Source of the DNA: Phocoena phocoena
Lineage: Eukaryota; Chordata; Mammalia; Artiodactyla; Phocoenidae
DNA: 64,000 bases
Direction of reading: 5' to 3'
NCBI RefSeq assembly: GCF_963924675.1
Contig: NC_089221.1
Location: 92,133,835-92,197,834, forward strand
Below are positions 12,608 to 24,548 of this stretch, in pieces (the first letter of the stretch is position 1; every line of letters begins with the position of its first letter). The position numbers and the translations under genes were made by a program. Below the pieces are notes generated by a model. It made no database searches. It had not been told where the DNA came from and worked only from the letters and a program-made list of their open reading frames with translations.

Positions 12608-12817
12608 GGCTTCCCTGGTGGCGCAGTGGTTGAGAGTCCATCTGCCGATGCAGCAGACGTGGGTTCGTGCCCTGGTCCGGGAAGATCCCACATGCTGCAG
12701 TGCAGCTGGGCCCGTAAGCCATGGCCACTGAGCCTACGCGTCCGGAGCCTGTGCTCCGCAACGGGAGAGGCCACAACAGTGAGAGGCCCGCGTACTGCAA
12801 AAAAAAAAAAAAAAAAA
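12608..12817 (+). mobile_element. CHR-type SINE, sense, recent-looking
   Basis: A perfect 16-base target-site duplication 'aaaaaggctgtggcag' flanks it, merging with the A tail at the right. It starts 273 bases downstream of MCC exon b. Confidence 0.95.
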
Positions 12818-13099
12818 GGCTGTGGCAGTGTTCCAAGTTATAGTAAAATCTGAACTGAGGTGGCAGGAATGGAAAGGGTGGAGTAAGTAGCAACATATCA
12901 CAGTGGGAGAACCAATAGGTTTCAGCAACTTTGGGGTAAGGAGGAATCCAAAATGACTAACATGTTCATCCTGAATGACTAAGAGAATGATTATGTTCCT
13001 TCGTAAGGAAGCTTGGTTGAGGAATGAGTCGGGAAACGGATATGTTATGTCTGAGCTTGTAGAGAAATGTCCATGTGGAAATACGTGGCACAGTGTGTT

Positions 13100-13315
13100 G
13101 GTATGGTGTGTTTTAAACTACAGGTTGTGGCCCATTAATGGGTCTTGAAATTATATGAAACAATAAAATATTTTTAAAATGAAATCAAATAGGAAAAAAA
13201 CAATGACAGTATTGTTTCATGAAGCTTATTTGTTGGAAGTTTATATGTTGTAAGTTGCCAAGTGAAATGTTCCAGCTATGGGGTGCAGTCGAAAGGTTGC
13301 AAAACCTCAGGTCTA
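13100..13315 (+). repeat. hAT-like non-autonomous DNA transposon remnant
   Basis: 'ttttaaactacaggttgtgg' and 'cccattaatgggtcttgaaa' at the left, with 'ggttgcaaaacctcaggtc' at the right, resemble a common mammalian hAT-type element that carries a 'gaccca-ttagtgggtc' palindrome. The family name is not certain. Confidence 0.4.
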
Positions 13316-13539
13316 CTTGGAGATGCTTAACTAGATCTCTGGAGAGATTGGGGTTGAGGATAAAGGCTTTGAAGTTATAAGGTAAGGAGATCCCTATGGT
13401 TGAAAGGGTGTGGAGTCAAAATGGGGAGAGGCACTATATCTTAGGAAATGTTCATGCACAGGGCAGTGATGGGAAAAGAACGAGGAGAAGGAAGAGAAAG
13501 CATAGTACGATTTACAATAGAACTCAAAATTTCGTTGGA

Positions 13540-14700
13540 GAGAGAGACTTTAATCAAATATTAAACACTTAGTTTAATTATCAACCTATATACGTGCTAT
13601 AACACCAAGAACGTGGTACCGTGACAGTGTGTCAAAGGGATTCAGTTTAGGATTTCCAGGATAGCTTCCTCTAGGAAGTAACATTTGAGCTGAGATCGGA
13701 GGATAAGTAGGAATTGAGTACATAAAAGAGGAAACGGCATTCAAGGGAGAAGGGAGAGATGTATTCAAGGCCGTGAGAAAAGGTCATCCTGTGTGGAGGG
13801 CACAGAGATGTGAGATGGAGGCTTGGAGAGGTAGGCAGGAGTCAGATGGTGCAAGATCTTATAGACCATGTTAGAGAGTCTGACCTTTATTCAAAGACCC
13901 ACAAGAAACCACTGAATGATTTTAATAGTTGGGGGTTGGGGGAATGAAATGATCAAATTTGCATTTTGAATCAATTACTCTGTGGTGAAGAGAAAGAATC
14001 AGTGGATCAAGAGTGAATGGGTGGGCTTCCCTGGTGGCGCAGTGGTTGAGAGTCCGCCTGCCGATGCAGGGGACACGGGTTCGTGCCCTGGTCCGGGAGG
14101 ATCCCACATGCCGCGGAGCGGCTGGGCCCGTGAGCCATGGCCGCTGAGCCTGTGCGTCCGGAGCCTGTGCTCCACAACGGGAGAGGCCACAACATTGAGA
14201 GGCCCGCGCACTGCAAAAAAAAAAAAAAAAGAGTGAATGGGGGAGGCCAGCTAGGAAACTACTGCAAAAGTCTAGGTGGGCAAAATTGTTTATAGGATTA
14301 GGGTGGTGGCAGTTGAGGTGTGGAAAAGCAGATGAGTATAGAAAGTCAGCAAGATCTGCTAAAGGATCAGTAACAGGGTGAAGGAGGAAGTAGGCATGTG
14401 GGGATCTCCTGTAAGTGTCTCGTTCGCACAGTGGATAGACGGTAGGGCCAATCGCCAATATGAAAGCAGGGAAAAAGGTGGTTTTGCTCTGCATTGTATT
14501 TTGTTTTACTTGGGGGAGGGTGGAGTAGGGTAGAGATCTTGTGTTTTGTTTGGGCATAAGTTTCAGGCATCTGGAGGTATCTGGGTGGAGATGTTGGGAA
14601 GGCAGTAGGTATAAATAAGCCAATAAAGGTCTGGCTGAAGAAAGCAGTTGGGAGACATCAGGCTGTTTGCAGGTAGTTACTGAAGCAATGGAAGTCGATG
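13540..14700 (-). repeat. L2 LINE, antisense, ORF2 C-terminal and 3' region (split by a SINE)
   Basis: The minus strand reads like the L2 reverse-transcriptase C-terminal region and 3' end: LDFCSSFLAGLPHS on the minus strand recalls the L2/CR1 motif around LDYCNSLL-GLP. Motifs such as 'ggtaggcaggagtcagatgg' mark the usual antisense landmarks. A CHR SINE interrupts it at 14023-14230. Dead element. Confidence 0.75.
14023..14230 (+). mobile_element. CHR-type SINE, sense, nested in L2
   Basis: Duplication of 'aagagtgaatggg' on both sides and an A tail of about 16. It sits within the antisense L2. Confidence 0.94.
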
Positions 14701-14789
14701 TGAGGAGCGAGAACTGCAGAGAGCTGGAGACCAAGCCTAGGGGGCCACCCGCTGAAGAGGAAACTCAGCAGCAGCTCACAGCAGGGATG

Positions 14790-15085
14790 CCCCTCTCAGC
14801 TTTTCAGTCTCGGTTTAAATGCACCTCCTCCAAAAGCATCTTGTGAGCACCAGTCTGTGCAAGGCCTCGTGCTGACTCTCACTGCCCCATTAGTTTCCTT
14901 CTTACATCACACTGAAATTTCAAGCAATGTGTTTGTATTTCTTTGCTTGACTGATGCTCCCGCTAAACCCCACTGAGCAGAAGCATGTTTGTTTTGTCTA
15001 GTAGTATCTCTCCAGAGCCCACCACATGGCCTGGCACATAGTATGTGTTCAGAGATACTTGTCTGAATGAAGGAATGAAGTAGTC
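14790..15085 (+). repeat. L2 LINE 3' end, sense
   Basis: 'gcacctcctccaaaagcatc', 'cctggcacatagtatgtgtt' and the terminal 'tgaatgaaggaatgaa' are the L2 3' tail. Confidence 0.7.
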
Positions 15086-16019
15086 ACCCAATCCGTCAAC
15101 CATTCAATCAGCTGAAGCTGTAAGAAGGAAATGAGGACAGCCCTGTCCACCAGCCAGTGGGGCAGGGAAGGCTCTAATAAGGAAGAAGGGGTCAGCAGGA
15201 TGGATTGCTGCTAAGGCCGGATAAGATGGATTTAGCTACATCAAAGTCCCTGAGAGCTGTATACTGATACCAGCTTGAGCCAGACAAAAATGGGTTGAGG
15301 AGGAGTGATACCTCCCAGGCCTGGGGCCTTTGCTTTAGGCTGAAACGGCTTCCCTCACACTAACCTGAACCCAGACCCTGGGCCTTAAGTCACAACACAC
15401 ACAGACCCCTGCGATCAGCCCAGCCGTGGGCCCAAGTCCAAAGGGCTCAGCTATACCAGCATCAGAATCTCTAACCCTAGTGGCCCCGAGCTTCTGGACT
15501 CAGCCTTCTAGCCTTAGGCAGTCAGATAAGTGAGAGCAGCTGAGAAGTTTCTGATCACTGCAAAGAGACATTCCTACACAGATCCCTCCATTCATTTCTC
15601 TGAAATTGTTTTTTTATGAAATGAAGCAAGTGAGCCACACTGCAACAAAGTTTCTTAATCAAATAAGCTGGGGGAGTGGAGGGCAAACCCCAATCCTGTG
15701 GGCAGGGCGTCTTCACTGCGGGGCATCTCAGGGTTCCAGCTGTGAGGGAGCATCTGTAGCCCGGGCGCCCCACGCAGGAGCCAGTGTCTGCTTGTCTGCA
15801 CTGTGAGCTGGCTTTGTTTTCCCAGGTTGTTTATTTTCATCTTTTCCCTCAGTAAAAATACGTGTTCATTGTAACTGGTGGTAGTATCATTCCTGACAAG
15901 ACTCGGCTCCTGGGGGGGAAGGGACCCTCTCTGCCCGATGCCTGTGTATGTTCTCTGTCCACAATAGGAGGCCTTCATTCATCTATGCAGCAGCTCACTG
16001 GGAGCTGTGCTGGAGACTG

Positions 16020-16171
16020 GGCACGTGAGACTCAGAACCTGCCATCAGATCACTCTGCTCCCACGCTCAAATCCCTCACCCCAGAGTGACATCCCCGCTC
16101 CTTACCCTGGCCTTTAGGGCCCCCAGAACCTGGGCATACCCACCTCAGGCCTCATCCTCCCCAACTCTCCC
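16020..16171 (+). repeat. L2 LINE, sense, left half
   Basis: This is the upstream part of an L2 copy that is cut by the SINE at 16172-16464. 'ccttaccctggcctttaggg' fits the L2 ORF2 3' region. Confidence 0.55.
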
Positions 16172-16464
16172 TTTCTTTTTTTTTCTTTTTAAATTTATTT
16201 ATTTATTTATTTTTGGCTACTTTGGGTTGCCACGCGTGGCTTTCTCTAGTTGCAGTGGGCAGGCTTCTCATTGCAGTGGCTTCTCTTGTTGTGGAGCACA
16301 GGCTCAGTAGTTGTGGCTCGCGGGCGCTAGAGCACAGGCTCAGTAGCTGTGGCCCACGGGCTTAGTTGCTCTGCGGCATGTGGGATCTTCCCAGACCAGG
16401 GTTCGAACCTGCATCCCCTACGTTGACAGGTGGATTCTTAACCACTGCACCAACAGGGAAGTCC
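16172..16464 (-). mobile_element. CHR-type SINE, long form (CHRL-like), antisense, nested in L2
   Basis: It starts with 'tttatttatttatttatt', then 'gtggagcacaggctcagtag' and ends 'caacagggaagtccc'. The duplication 'ctccccaactctcc' flanks it. Longer and more diverged than the short CHR copies. Confidence 0.88.
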
Positions 16465-16815
16465 CTCCCCAACTCTCCTGTTGTCTTCCCAGCTCTGGCC
16501 ACACTGGCCTCGCTGTCCCTCAGACCTGACCAGCATCTCTGGCCTCAGGGTTTCTGCGTCCACACGTGCCTCTCTGATGCATGTCAGTCAGCTGTCCTCT
16601 CATCAAAGGCATTCCCCAACCCCCTGGTAGAGTCCTGGTGCTGTCACTCACCCTCACAATGCAGGTACTCCTTTCCCGTCCCTGCTTCATTTTTCTTCAC
16701 AGCACTTAGCACTACCCAATGATACCTCGTGTTTGCATTTATTTCCTTATATACGTATCACCAGTCTTTGTTAGTCTCTTGCACTAGAATGCAGGTTCCA
16801 TGCAGGCAGGGACTT
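16465..16815 (+). repeat. L2 LINE 3' end, sense, right half
   Basis: Continues the L2 copy of 16020-16171 after the SINE: 'ctctggccacactggcctcg', 'ttcttcacagcacttagcac' and 'actagaatgcaggttccatg' are in L2 order. Confidence 0.7.
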
Positions 16816-17804
16816 CGGCTCTCCTGTTTACCGAAGTAACAGTGCCCGCTCGTAGGAGGCTCCCAGATACGTGAGGAACAGTGAACACCATCTTGGAGCT
16901 CACGGTTCTTTGGAGGATGCAAAGGAAACAGGGAATGACTGGCAGTGGGACCACAAAAGGAGGTGGGCAGGGGCCCCTAGCGACACCCTCAAGTGGGAGC
17001 ATCAGAAGACGTGGCCAGTAGTCACATCTAAGCAGAAAGCTGCGGGATAAGTGGGAACGATGCAAGCCAAGAGCAGGGGGCAGGAGGAGAGTGCTGTGGG
17101 CATGGCCGGTACCTGCCAGGTCCCCGTGGAGGGCAGGCACCCGGGCAGCAAGGAGGAGGACCTGATTAAGGCCCCAGCTGAGCCCCGCCCCTGCGTGTTC
17201 ATTGGCTGCATCTTCTTAACTCCTGTGCCATTTTCCTATGAAATTGCTTCAGTAGGGAAAAAAGCTACCATTTATAAACACCATCATAGGAAATCATTAA
17301 AAAGTAGCCATTTCATTATGCCTGCTATATTTGCAAACTTGCATTAGCAACCCAGAGGTTTTCTTGAGCTGGATTTTATATACAGAGTTTGCTGCAGTAT
17401 ATTTGGCGATCTCCACTTAAGAAAACAGGAGTATTGCCTTCATCAAAACGCACTTGTCATTTGTTTTCAAACCCCACTCATCACAGCCTGGCTGGCCTCT
17501 CGATAAGCTGGCTCCAGGGCGCGGTCCTCAGAGCCTGGAGGAGTAAACCAGCAATTTAGAAAGTGTTTTGACTTACCTAAGCGGTCATATACAGCAGAAA
17601 GGTCCCGGTGGTGTCACACTGCATCTTAAAATGAATTGCATTACCTCTGTTCAAACCTGGTCACATAATCGTTTGTAAAGTAAAGGTAATTAAGTAGACA
17701 AAGATAAGGTAGGAATTATGAGTTGGGATTTCTATTTTGTAATTTGGCAGAGAGTTCTAGTTCAAAGGGAGGCTGCATATCATAACTAACATGCTTTTTT
17801 CACT

Positions 17805-17960
17805 TACTTTGTGTTGAGCATTTACATGCATCCTCATGTTCAATCCTCAGCCTTGAAGGAGGCCCTGTAACTCTCCTCATCTGTAAAACTGGGATGACAG
17901 AGTTCAGAGAGGGCAAGTCATTTGTCCAAGACCGCACAGCTAAGCAGTTGTCTTTGCTGT
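17805..17960 (-). repeat. MIR SINE, antisense
   Basis: 'gagggcaagtcatttgtcc' followed by 'aagaccgcacagctaag' is the antisense MIR core. Confidence 0.7.
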
Positions 17961-19819
17961 TGCCGCCCGTGTTTCTATAGATGGCTTTGCTTTTACACAC
18001 CCCTGCTTAAACGGTGAAGCATGCTTATGGATGGTGTGCTCTACTTACTGCCCTCCTTTGAGGTCTCTAGTACTGGTGGCAGAATTTAGGGAGCAGCTGT
18101 CTGGTTACAGCACCTGGCTTTACTAGCAGAGTATTTGCTGTTCACTGAGATCTTACAGATCTCCGTCTTAGCAACAACACCCTTAGACCAAACCATTCTG
18201 GGTGTTGCAGTAGAGCTGAGCACAGATGTGTGTGAGATGGGCTCAGTGTTGCGTCATGCATGTTAGCGTTTGTGGGGCGCACTCCCTCTAGCAGGCTGTC
18301 TTCCCGACTCTGTTCATGGAACAGCAAAGCTTGTCTGGAGCAGCTGTCTGTAAACCAAACAAAATCCCTGATCTGATGGGCTTTTGCGCAGGCTGTGATG
18401 GGTTCTGCTCCTGTGTTTTGAGATCTTTTCTGGTTTTAGGTGAGAAATTCTTATTTCTGTGGAATTTAGCAATGCTGAACTATTAAACCCTCAGTGAGGA
18501 CAGGAAGCATATGATACCATGTTTGCTGGTGTGATCATTTAGATAGAGATTTCCTTCTTGTGCGTAGTTTTTGGAGGACAACCAAGGAAGAATTTACACA
18601 TGAAACCTGGCTATTTGGCATGACTGTGACTATGAAATAAGTTTAATGTTGAAGCCAGATTTTCCTGGCTTAATGGCCCATGAGGCTTAAAGGCTTCAGG
18701 AGAAATCTTCCAAAGTGTCGAGCAGCCCCTCGCAGTGGGGACAAAGGGGGGTCGGGGCAGGGAAAGCAGTCCCGCCTTCTCTAAAAATGATTTCTGCAGA
18801 GTGGGAGAGAAGTGTTTACAAAGGCAAGGCAGCCTGTCCAGAGAAAACTGGATTTTTGTTAGGAATGAGGCACTAAGTAGGCAGTTATATTCCAGCAGAG
18901 AATTTTTCGAGGAGAATCAGATCATTGGTAACCTGATTCTGAAACTTTGAGAAACCAGTCCCCAGGTTGGAAAAGTTAGACAGGACTGAAACTAGTACCC
19001 TGACTTGACGATGCAACAGCCCAAGCCCTGTGTTGCTTTTGTTTTTCTTCTCCTTACTTTAACTGGGCAGCTCAATTTATCCCAGGAGGTTCATGATGTT
19101 GGTCATCCCTGAGAACCAAGCCCAGGGAAGGCTTAGAAGTTTTGAACATTGACTCACAAGGGGCTCTCTAAGGAGACTGTGCGCTTCCTCCCGGGGATCT
19201 GAGCCTGGTCAAACAAGGCCTGTCTGTGAATGTTAGCAGGGCCGAGTGGCCAAGGAGGCCACCTAATATCATTCCAGAACTTTCCTTACAGAGTAACCAA
19301 GCTTGAGAGCGGGAAAGATTATGGCTCCACTTCACTTTGTGGTACTTTTGAAATATTTCCCTCAAACTCTACTGTTCAGTAATTTTTCAGCACCCAAAAG
19401 AGACTTAGAGTTTAAGATAGATATGGAAAGGCGTTGATCCACCACGTTTGCTCAGAATGAGCTCCCATGATTGTTAGGGTCATGAACTCCTTTCCTAAGA
19501 TAAGCAGCCTTTATTTTCTAAGCAGACCATGCCTTCTCAGATTGGATTGTTTTTTGGGTTGTTTGGAACTCATGACATCTTTTTCCTTAAAACCAGTGTC
19601 ATAGAGGAGTGTTAGCTGCCCAGACCAGCCCCGGAAGCCTATTTCGTCTATAATGGTAATAAAGTACAGACCTCACTAGTGTTACTGCAGCCCCACCCAT
19701 CGCTGTGGACATTGTTTTTGTGAGAAGAGGTTCTGCAGACCACATTCACATGCCACAAGCGCATTTTCCAAGTTGATGATACTTTGTCAGTGAGCAGTCT
19801 AACAAAACTTGATACTTTT

Positions 19820-20034
19820 GGGCTTCCCTGGTGGCACAGTGGTTGAGAGTCCGCCTGCCAATGCAGGGGACGTGGGTTTGTGCCCCGGTCCGGGAAGATC
19901 CCACATGCCGCGGAGCAGCTGGGCCTATGAGCCATGGCCGCTGAGCCTGCGCGTCCCAAGCCTGTGCTCCGCAACGGGAGAGGCCACAACAGTGAGAGGC
20001 CCGCGTACCAAAAAAAAAAAAAAAAAAGAAAAAC
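19820..20034 (+). mobile_element. CHR-type SINE, sense, first of a close pair
   Basis: Flanked by a perfect 18-base duplication 'acaaaacttgatactttt' at 19802-19819 and 20036-20053. Its A tail is interrupted by a G. A second sense copy begins 14 bases after the right duplication. Confidence 0.96.
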
Positions 20035-20066
20035 AACAAAACTTGATACTTTTAAAAATTAGCTTA

Positions 20067-20279
20067 GGGCTTCCCTGGTGGCACAGTGGTTGAGAGTCCG
20101 CCTGCCGATGCAGGGGACACAGGTTCGTGTCCCGGTCCGGGAGGATCCCACATGCTGTGGAGCGGCTGGGCCCGTGAGCCATGGCCATTGAGCCTGCGCA
20201 TCCGGAGCCTATGCTCCGCAATGGGAGAGGCCACAAGAGTGAGAGGCCTGCGTACAGCAAAAAAAAAAAAAAAAAAAAA
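20067..20279 (+). mobile_element. CHR-type SINE, sense, second of a close pair
   Basis: Own duplication 'aaaaattagcttag' at the left against 'aaaaattaacttag' at the right (one mismatch), so it is an independent insertion and not a tandem duplication. Tail about 21 A. Confidence 0.95.
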
Positions 20280-20324
20280 TTAACTTAGAAAACGTCTTTC
20301 ATTACCTTTACACGTTCAACTCAT

Positions 20325-20590
20325 GTGGTCTTTATCGAGTACTACTCCGTGCCCAGTGTTGTGAGCGTCTAGGAACATAGGATGGATGAACAGAGTCCTT
20401 GCTCCCCGGAGCCAGACTTCGTAGGGTCCATGTGTCAGATAATAAGTAATTATGGGGAATGTGATGCCTCAAAGAAAGAAGTAAATACGAGACTATAGGT
20501 AATCGGGGAAGGCTTACTGGAAGAGCAGATTTTAAGGCAAAGCTTTAAAAAGAACCTATGAAAAGAGAACGAGGGGCTTCCAAACTAGGC
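20325..20590 (-). repeat. L2 LINE 3' end, antisense
   Basis: 'cgagtactactccgtgcccag' and 'ggggaaggcttactggaaga' fit the antisense L2 3' end in order. Confidence 0.6.
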
Positions 20591-22097
20591 AGACACATCA
20601 CCATTAACTGTGAAGTGAATGCCGAGCCCCAGGAGTAAGTACGTTTGAAGTTGGGACCATATTTTGGAGCAGATTCATTCTGGTAAATGCACATTGCTTG
20701 GGATCAAAGGACCAGGGGAATATTTCTAACATCTAGCCTATTTAGGTATATTTTTATTTGGGTTAGGGTTCTCACAGGGGGTTCAACAAAAGTAGAGTCA
20801 GCCTTTAACACCATATTCAAAATGAACCAACTCTGGTATGGTTTATTGTGTACAGCACTGGGGATAGGTCTAATTGATCCTGAAAGAGGAAAACCAGCTT
20901 TGCCCACTAGTATGTATTTAACCAAGAAAGCATGCTGGTGAGGCGTCATTTCCATAGCCATGAGTGTCCTCTGGCCTCCTTTCCAGATTTCCCAGGTGCT
21001 TGGGTCTTCCCTCAGACAGCAACCTAAAAACCTAAGGCTCTGGGTTCTCATTAGAAAAATAGAACCTGAGCTGTCTTTTCTCCAGCTGCCATCGGAAGTC
21101 TAACTGGGGCAAGTTGCGTTTGGAAAAGATGGCCCACCCAGACAGGTGCTGCAGACTGACAGCGGTGGGCAGCAGATGGGGTGAGGAAAGCAGGCAGAAC
21201 AGTGGAGCACCATGGCCTGACGAGTCCAAAGGGGCAGCTGCTGGCCACTCTGCCCGCTGCTGTCATGGGAAGAGCTGGGCCCGGTATTTCCTGACCTTCT
21301 AATTTTACAGGAATAGCTGTAAATTCTAATAATTTTTAAATGCTGGCAATTAATTCAAAAATGTTTTTTTAAAAAGGCTGCACCAGTTATGAAACCCTGC
21401 CATCCTCTGGTTGAAGGGAGATGTCCCTTCCATTTATTCTTTTTTATCCTCTGTTTCATCTCTACGGCAAATTAGACAGCTAGAAGGCAGAGTGCCAAGA
21501 TTGTATGAGCTTAGCCTTGCCCAGAATTCCCTTTACGTTGTACTTGAATGGTCTACAGCTTAAATTTAATTGAAAGTCAGTATCAGAAGAAACCATATGA
21601 AATCTGCCTATGTGGGAAATTGTGGCTGAAAGGACTCACAATCACATCGCTTCACACCACATATGAAGTCTCAGGTACCTAAACTCTTCTAGCATCTAAT
21701 TGTTAAAAACACATTGCGTCCCTTGTGCAACTGGAATGCTTCCTCCTTTTTGATGGGAGATCATTCATTTCTGCCCTGGCTGCCAGGGAGCACGGCACTA
21801 AGTAGAAGAGTCAGCCCTAGCAGCTGTGTTCACCTCCATTGGCTTCCTCAGCCTTTCCCTGGTCCCAGTCATTGTGTTTTTCCCTTATTCTTGGTTGCTT
21901 GCTTGCTATGTGCTACCTCAAATTCATTTTTATAAAGCTATAACCTCTGGTAGAAGAATGAGTATTTGCTGCAAAGGACATCCTCTTTGTCCCATGGACA
22001 CGGAACCGAGCCGTTAGCTTTACTTTACAAAGCACAGCATAGCCTGAGGTGCCGCAGCGGGTCTGCCTCGTGTGACCCTTCACACCGGAGTTCCATG

Positions 22098-23445
22098 TCA
22101 AGTGTGCAGTGCAGTGGCGCTACGTACATTCACAGAGCTGTGCAACCATCACCAATATCCATTTTCAGAGTTTTCTTATCCTCCCAAACAGGCATTCTGT
22201 ATTCATTAAACGATATTGCCCCATTTGCTCATCTACTCTAACCTCTCTTCTCTCTTTTTTTGTATTTTTACTTTTTTAATTAATTAATTTATTTTTGGCT
22301 GTGTTGGGTCTTCGTTGCTGTACGCAGGCTTTCTCTAGTTGCGGTGAGCGGGGGCTACTCTTCGTTGCAGTGCGCAGGCTTCTCATTGTGGTGGCTTCTC
22401 TTGTTGTGGAGCACGGGCTCTAGGCATACAGGCTTCAGTAGTTGTGGCACGTGGGCTCAGTAGTGGTTCACGAGCTCTAGAGCGCAGGCTTAGTAGTTGT
22501 GGTGACATGGGTTTAGCTACTCCACGGCATGTGGGATCTTCCTGGACCAGGGATCGAACCCATGTCCCCTGCATTGGCAGGCAGATTCTTAACCACTGTG
22601 CCACCAGGGAAGTCCCTCTTCTACTTTCTATGAATTTTCCTATTCCAGGTACCTAATATAAATGGAATCATATAATATTTGTCCTTTGTAACTGACTTAT
22701 TTCACTTAGCCTAATGTCTTCAGGGGTCATCCATGTTGTAGCAGTATCAGAATTCTGTCCCTTTTTAAGGCGGAATAATATTTTTTCATGCGTTTATACC
22801 ACATTTTGCTTATCCATTCATCTGTCAACGGATACTTGGATTATTTCCATCTTTTGACTATTGTGAATAATGTTGCTGTGAACATTGGCATACAAGCATC
22901 TGTCTGAGTCTATGCTTTCAGTTTTTTGGAGCATGTACCTAGGAGTGGAATTGCTGGGTCATATGGTAATTCTATGTTTAACTTTTTCGGGAACCACCAA
23001 ACTGTTTCCTACAGTGGCTGTACCACTTTACATTCCCACCAACAATGTGCAAGGGTTACAGTTTCTCCATATTCTTGTCAACGCTTGTTCTTTCCTCTTG
23101 TTGTTGTTGTTGTTTTTGATAACTTCCATCTTCTCCGTAGTGTCAGTCTTGCCTTTAATCCATGCTGACAGTATCTTCCTTTTGGGGAGTCTATGAACAT
23201 TTAATGTAGTTAATGATCGATTGATTGTGGGTCTTTCAGTTTACTATTTGTTTTCTGTTTGCCCCTTCTGAATTTTTTGTTCTTCTGTCCATCCTGTCTT
23301 CCTTCTTTTGGGTTAACCGCATAGTTTTTAGAATTTTATTTTATTTATTGGTTTCTGGCTATGCCTCTTCATCGTTATTTTCTAGTGATTGTTCTAAGAA
23401 TTACATTATACATGGTTAATTTTTCCGAGTCCACTCACAGTTAAT
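22098..23445 (-). mobile_element. L1 LINE 3' part, antisense (L1MA/MB-like), split by a SINE
   Basis: 'tggaatcatataatatttgt', 'ggtcatccatgttgtagcag' and 'cattcccaccaacaatgtgc' are antisense L1 3' landmarks. A CHRL SINE cuts it at 22254-22615. The block after about 23130 looks like more 5' ORF2 sequence with a gap, possibly the same insertion with an internal deletion. No intact frame. Confidence 0.75.
22254..22615 (-). mobile_element. CHR-type SINE, long form, antisense, nested in L1
   Basis: Begins with 'taattaattaatttattttt', then repeated 'aggcttctc' and 'gtagttgtgg' modules, ending 'ccaccagggaagtccc'. Short flanking similarity 'cctcttct' on both sides. The adjoining L1 sequence continues on each side. 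Confidence 0.85.
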
Positions 23446-23579
23446 ATCCTCCTTTAATTCTGATATATGTCCTCTGTTGCCTTTCCTGGGAAACAGCGGC
23501 TATGAGTAGGTACCCTCACAGGCTTGGCTGAGCTGACTTGTTCTTGTCCACATATCAGTACTTGTTTTGGGTTGGAGCA

Positions 23580-23770
23580 GTGTGGTGAAGGTAGCCCTGG
23601 ACACAGAAGGGCGACACTGTACTTCGAGCCCTGCCTCCCACCCATCGTGCAGCTGTGGGTAAGTAACTGGGTGTCTTTGAGTCTCAGATTCCTCCTCTTT
23701 GGAGCGAGGCTTACCACCTTCCTGCTGGAGTGGAACTTGATGTATGTGAAAGCCCTTTCTGAAGTGTCAA
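23580..23770 (+). repeat. MIR SINE, sense
   Basis: 'gctgtgggtaagtaactggg' and 'gtctcagattcctcctcttt' are diverged MIR core motifs. Confidence 0.55.
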
Positions 23771-23821
23771 GAGTGCTGATCCAACCAGAGTCACTGTGAT
23801 CATCACCTAAATGAAGAGCCT

Positions 23822-24548
23822 TTTTTTTTTTTCATTGTAGTAAAAAACGTATTACATAAAATTTACCGTCTTAACCATTTTTAAGTGTACCAGTCCGTGC
23901 TGTTAGTTTTATTCACATTGTTGTGCAACAGATCTCCAGAACTTTCTTTATCTTGCAAAACTGAAATTGTACCCATCAAACAATACCTGCCCCGTCCCCC
24001 TTCCTTCCAGCCCCTGGTAACCACCTTCCTACTTTCTGTCCCCTATGCATTTGACTACTTTAGATAGCTCATATAAGTGGAATCATACAGTATTTGTCTT
24101 TTTTAGTAACTGCCTTATTTCACCTAGCTTAATATCCTTAAGGTTCATCCATGTTGTAGCACGTGTCAGAATTTCCTCCCTTTTTAAGGCTGAATAATAT
24201 TCTGATGTATGTATGTACCACACTTGGTTTATCCATTCATTCGCTGATGGACACGGGTTATTTCCATCTTTTGGCTGTTATGGACATGATATACAAGGAT
24301 CTGTCTGAGGGCCTACTTTCCATTCTTTTGGGTATGTACCCAGCAGTGGATCACATGGTAGTTCTATTTTTAATTTTTGAGGAACTGCCATACTGTTTTC
24401 CAAAGCAGTTGCACCATTTTACTATTCCCACCAGCAGTGCACAAGGACCCCAATTTCTCCGCTTCCTCACCAATACCTGTTATTTTCTGTTGTTGTTGAT
24501 ATAGTAGCCATCCTAATGGGCCTGAGATGGTATTTCATTGTGGTTTAT
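23822..24548 (-). mobile_element. L1 LINE 3' end, antisense (L1MA/MB-like)
   Basis: Starts with poly-T and 'aaatttaccgtcttaaccat', then 'aatcatacagtatttgtctt' and 'ttcatccatgttgtagcacg', up to 'tggtatttcattgtggttt'. Same family and orientation as the copy at 22098. 5'-truncated. Confidence 0.82.

Noticed and set aside
13922..14734. A 270-codon minus-strand frame as a gene
   Set aside because: It is a dead L2 plus a SINE; kept only as a finding about frame retention.
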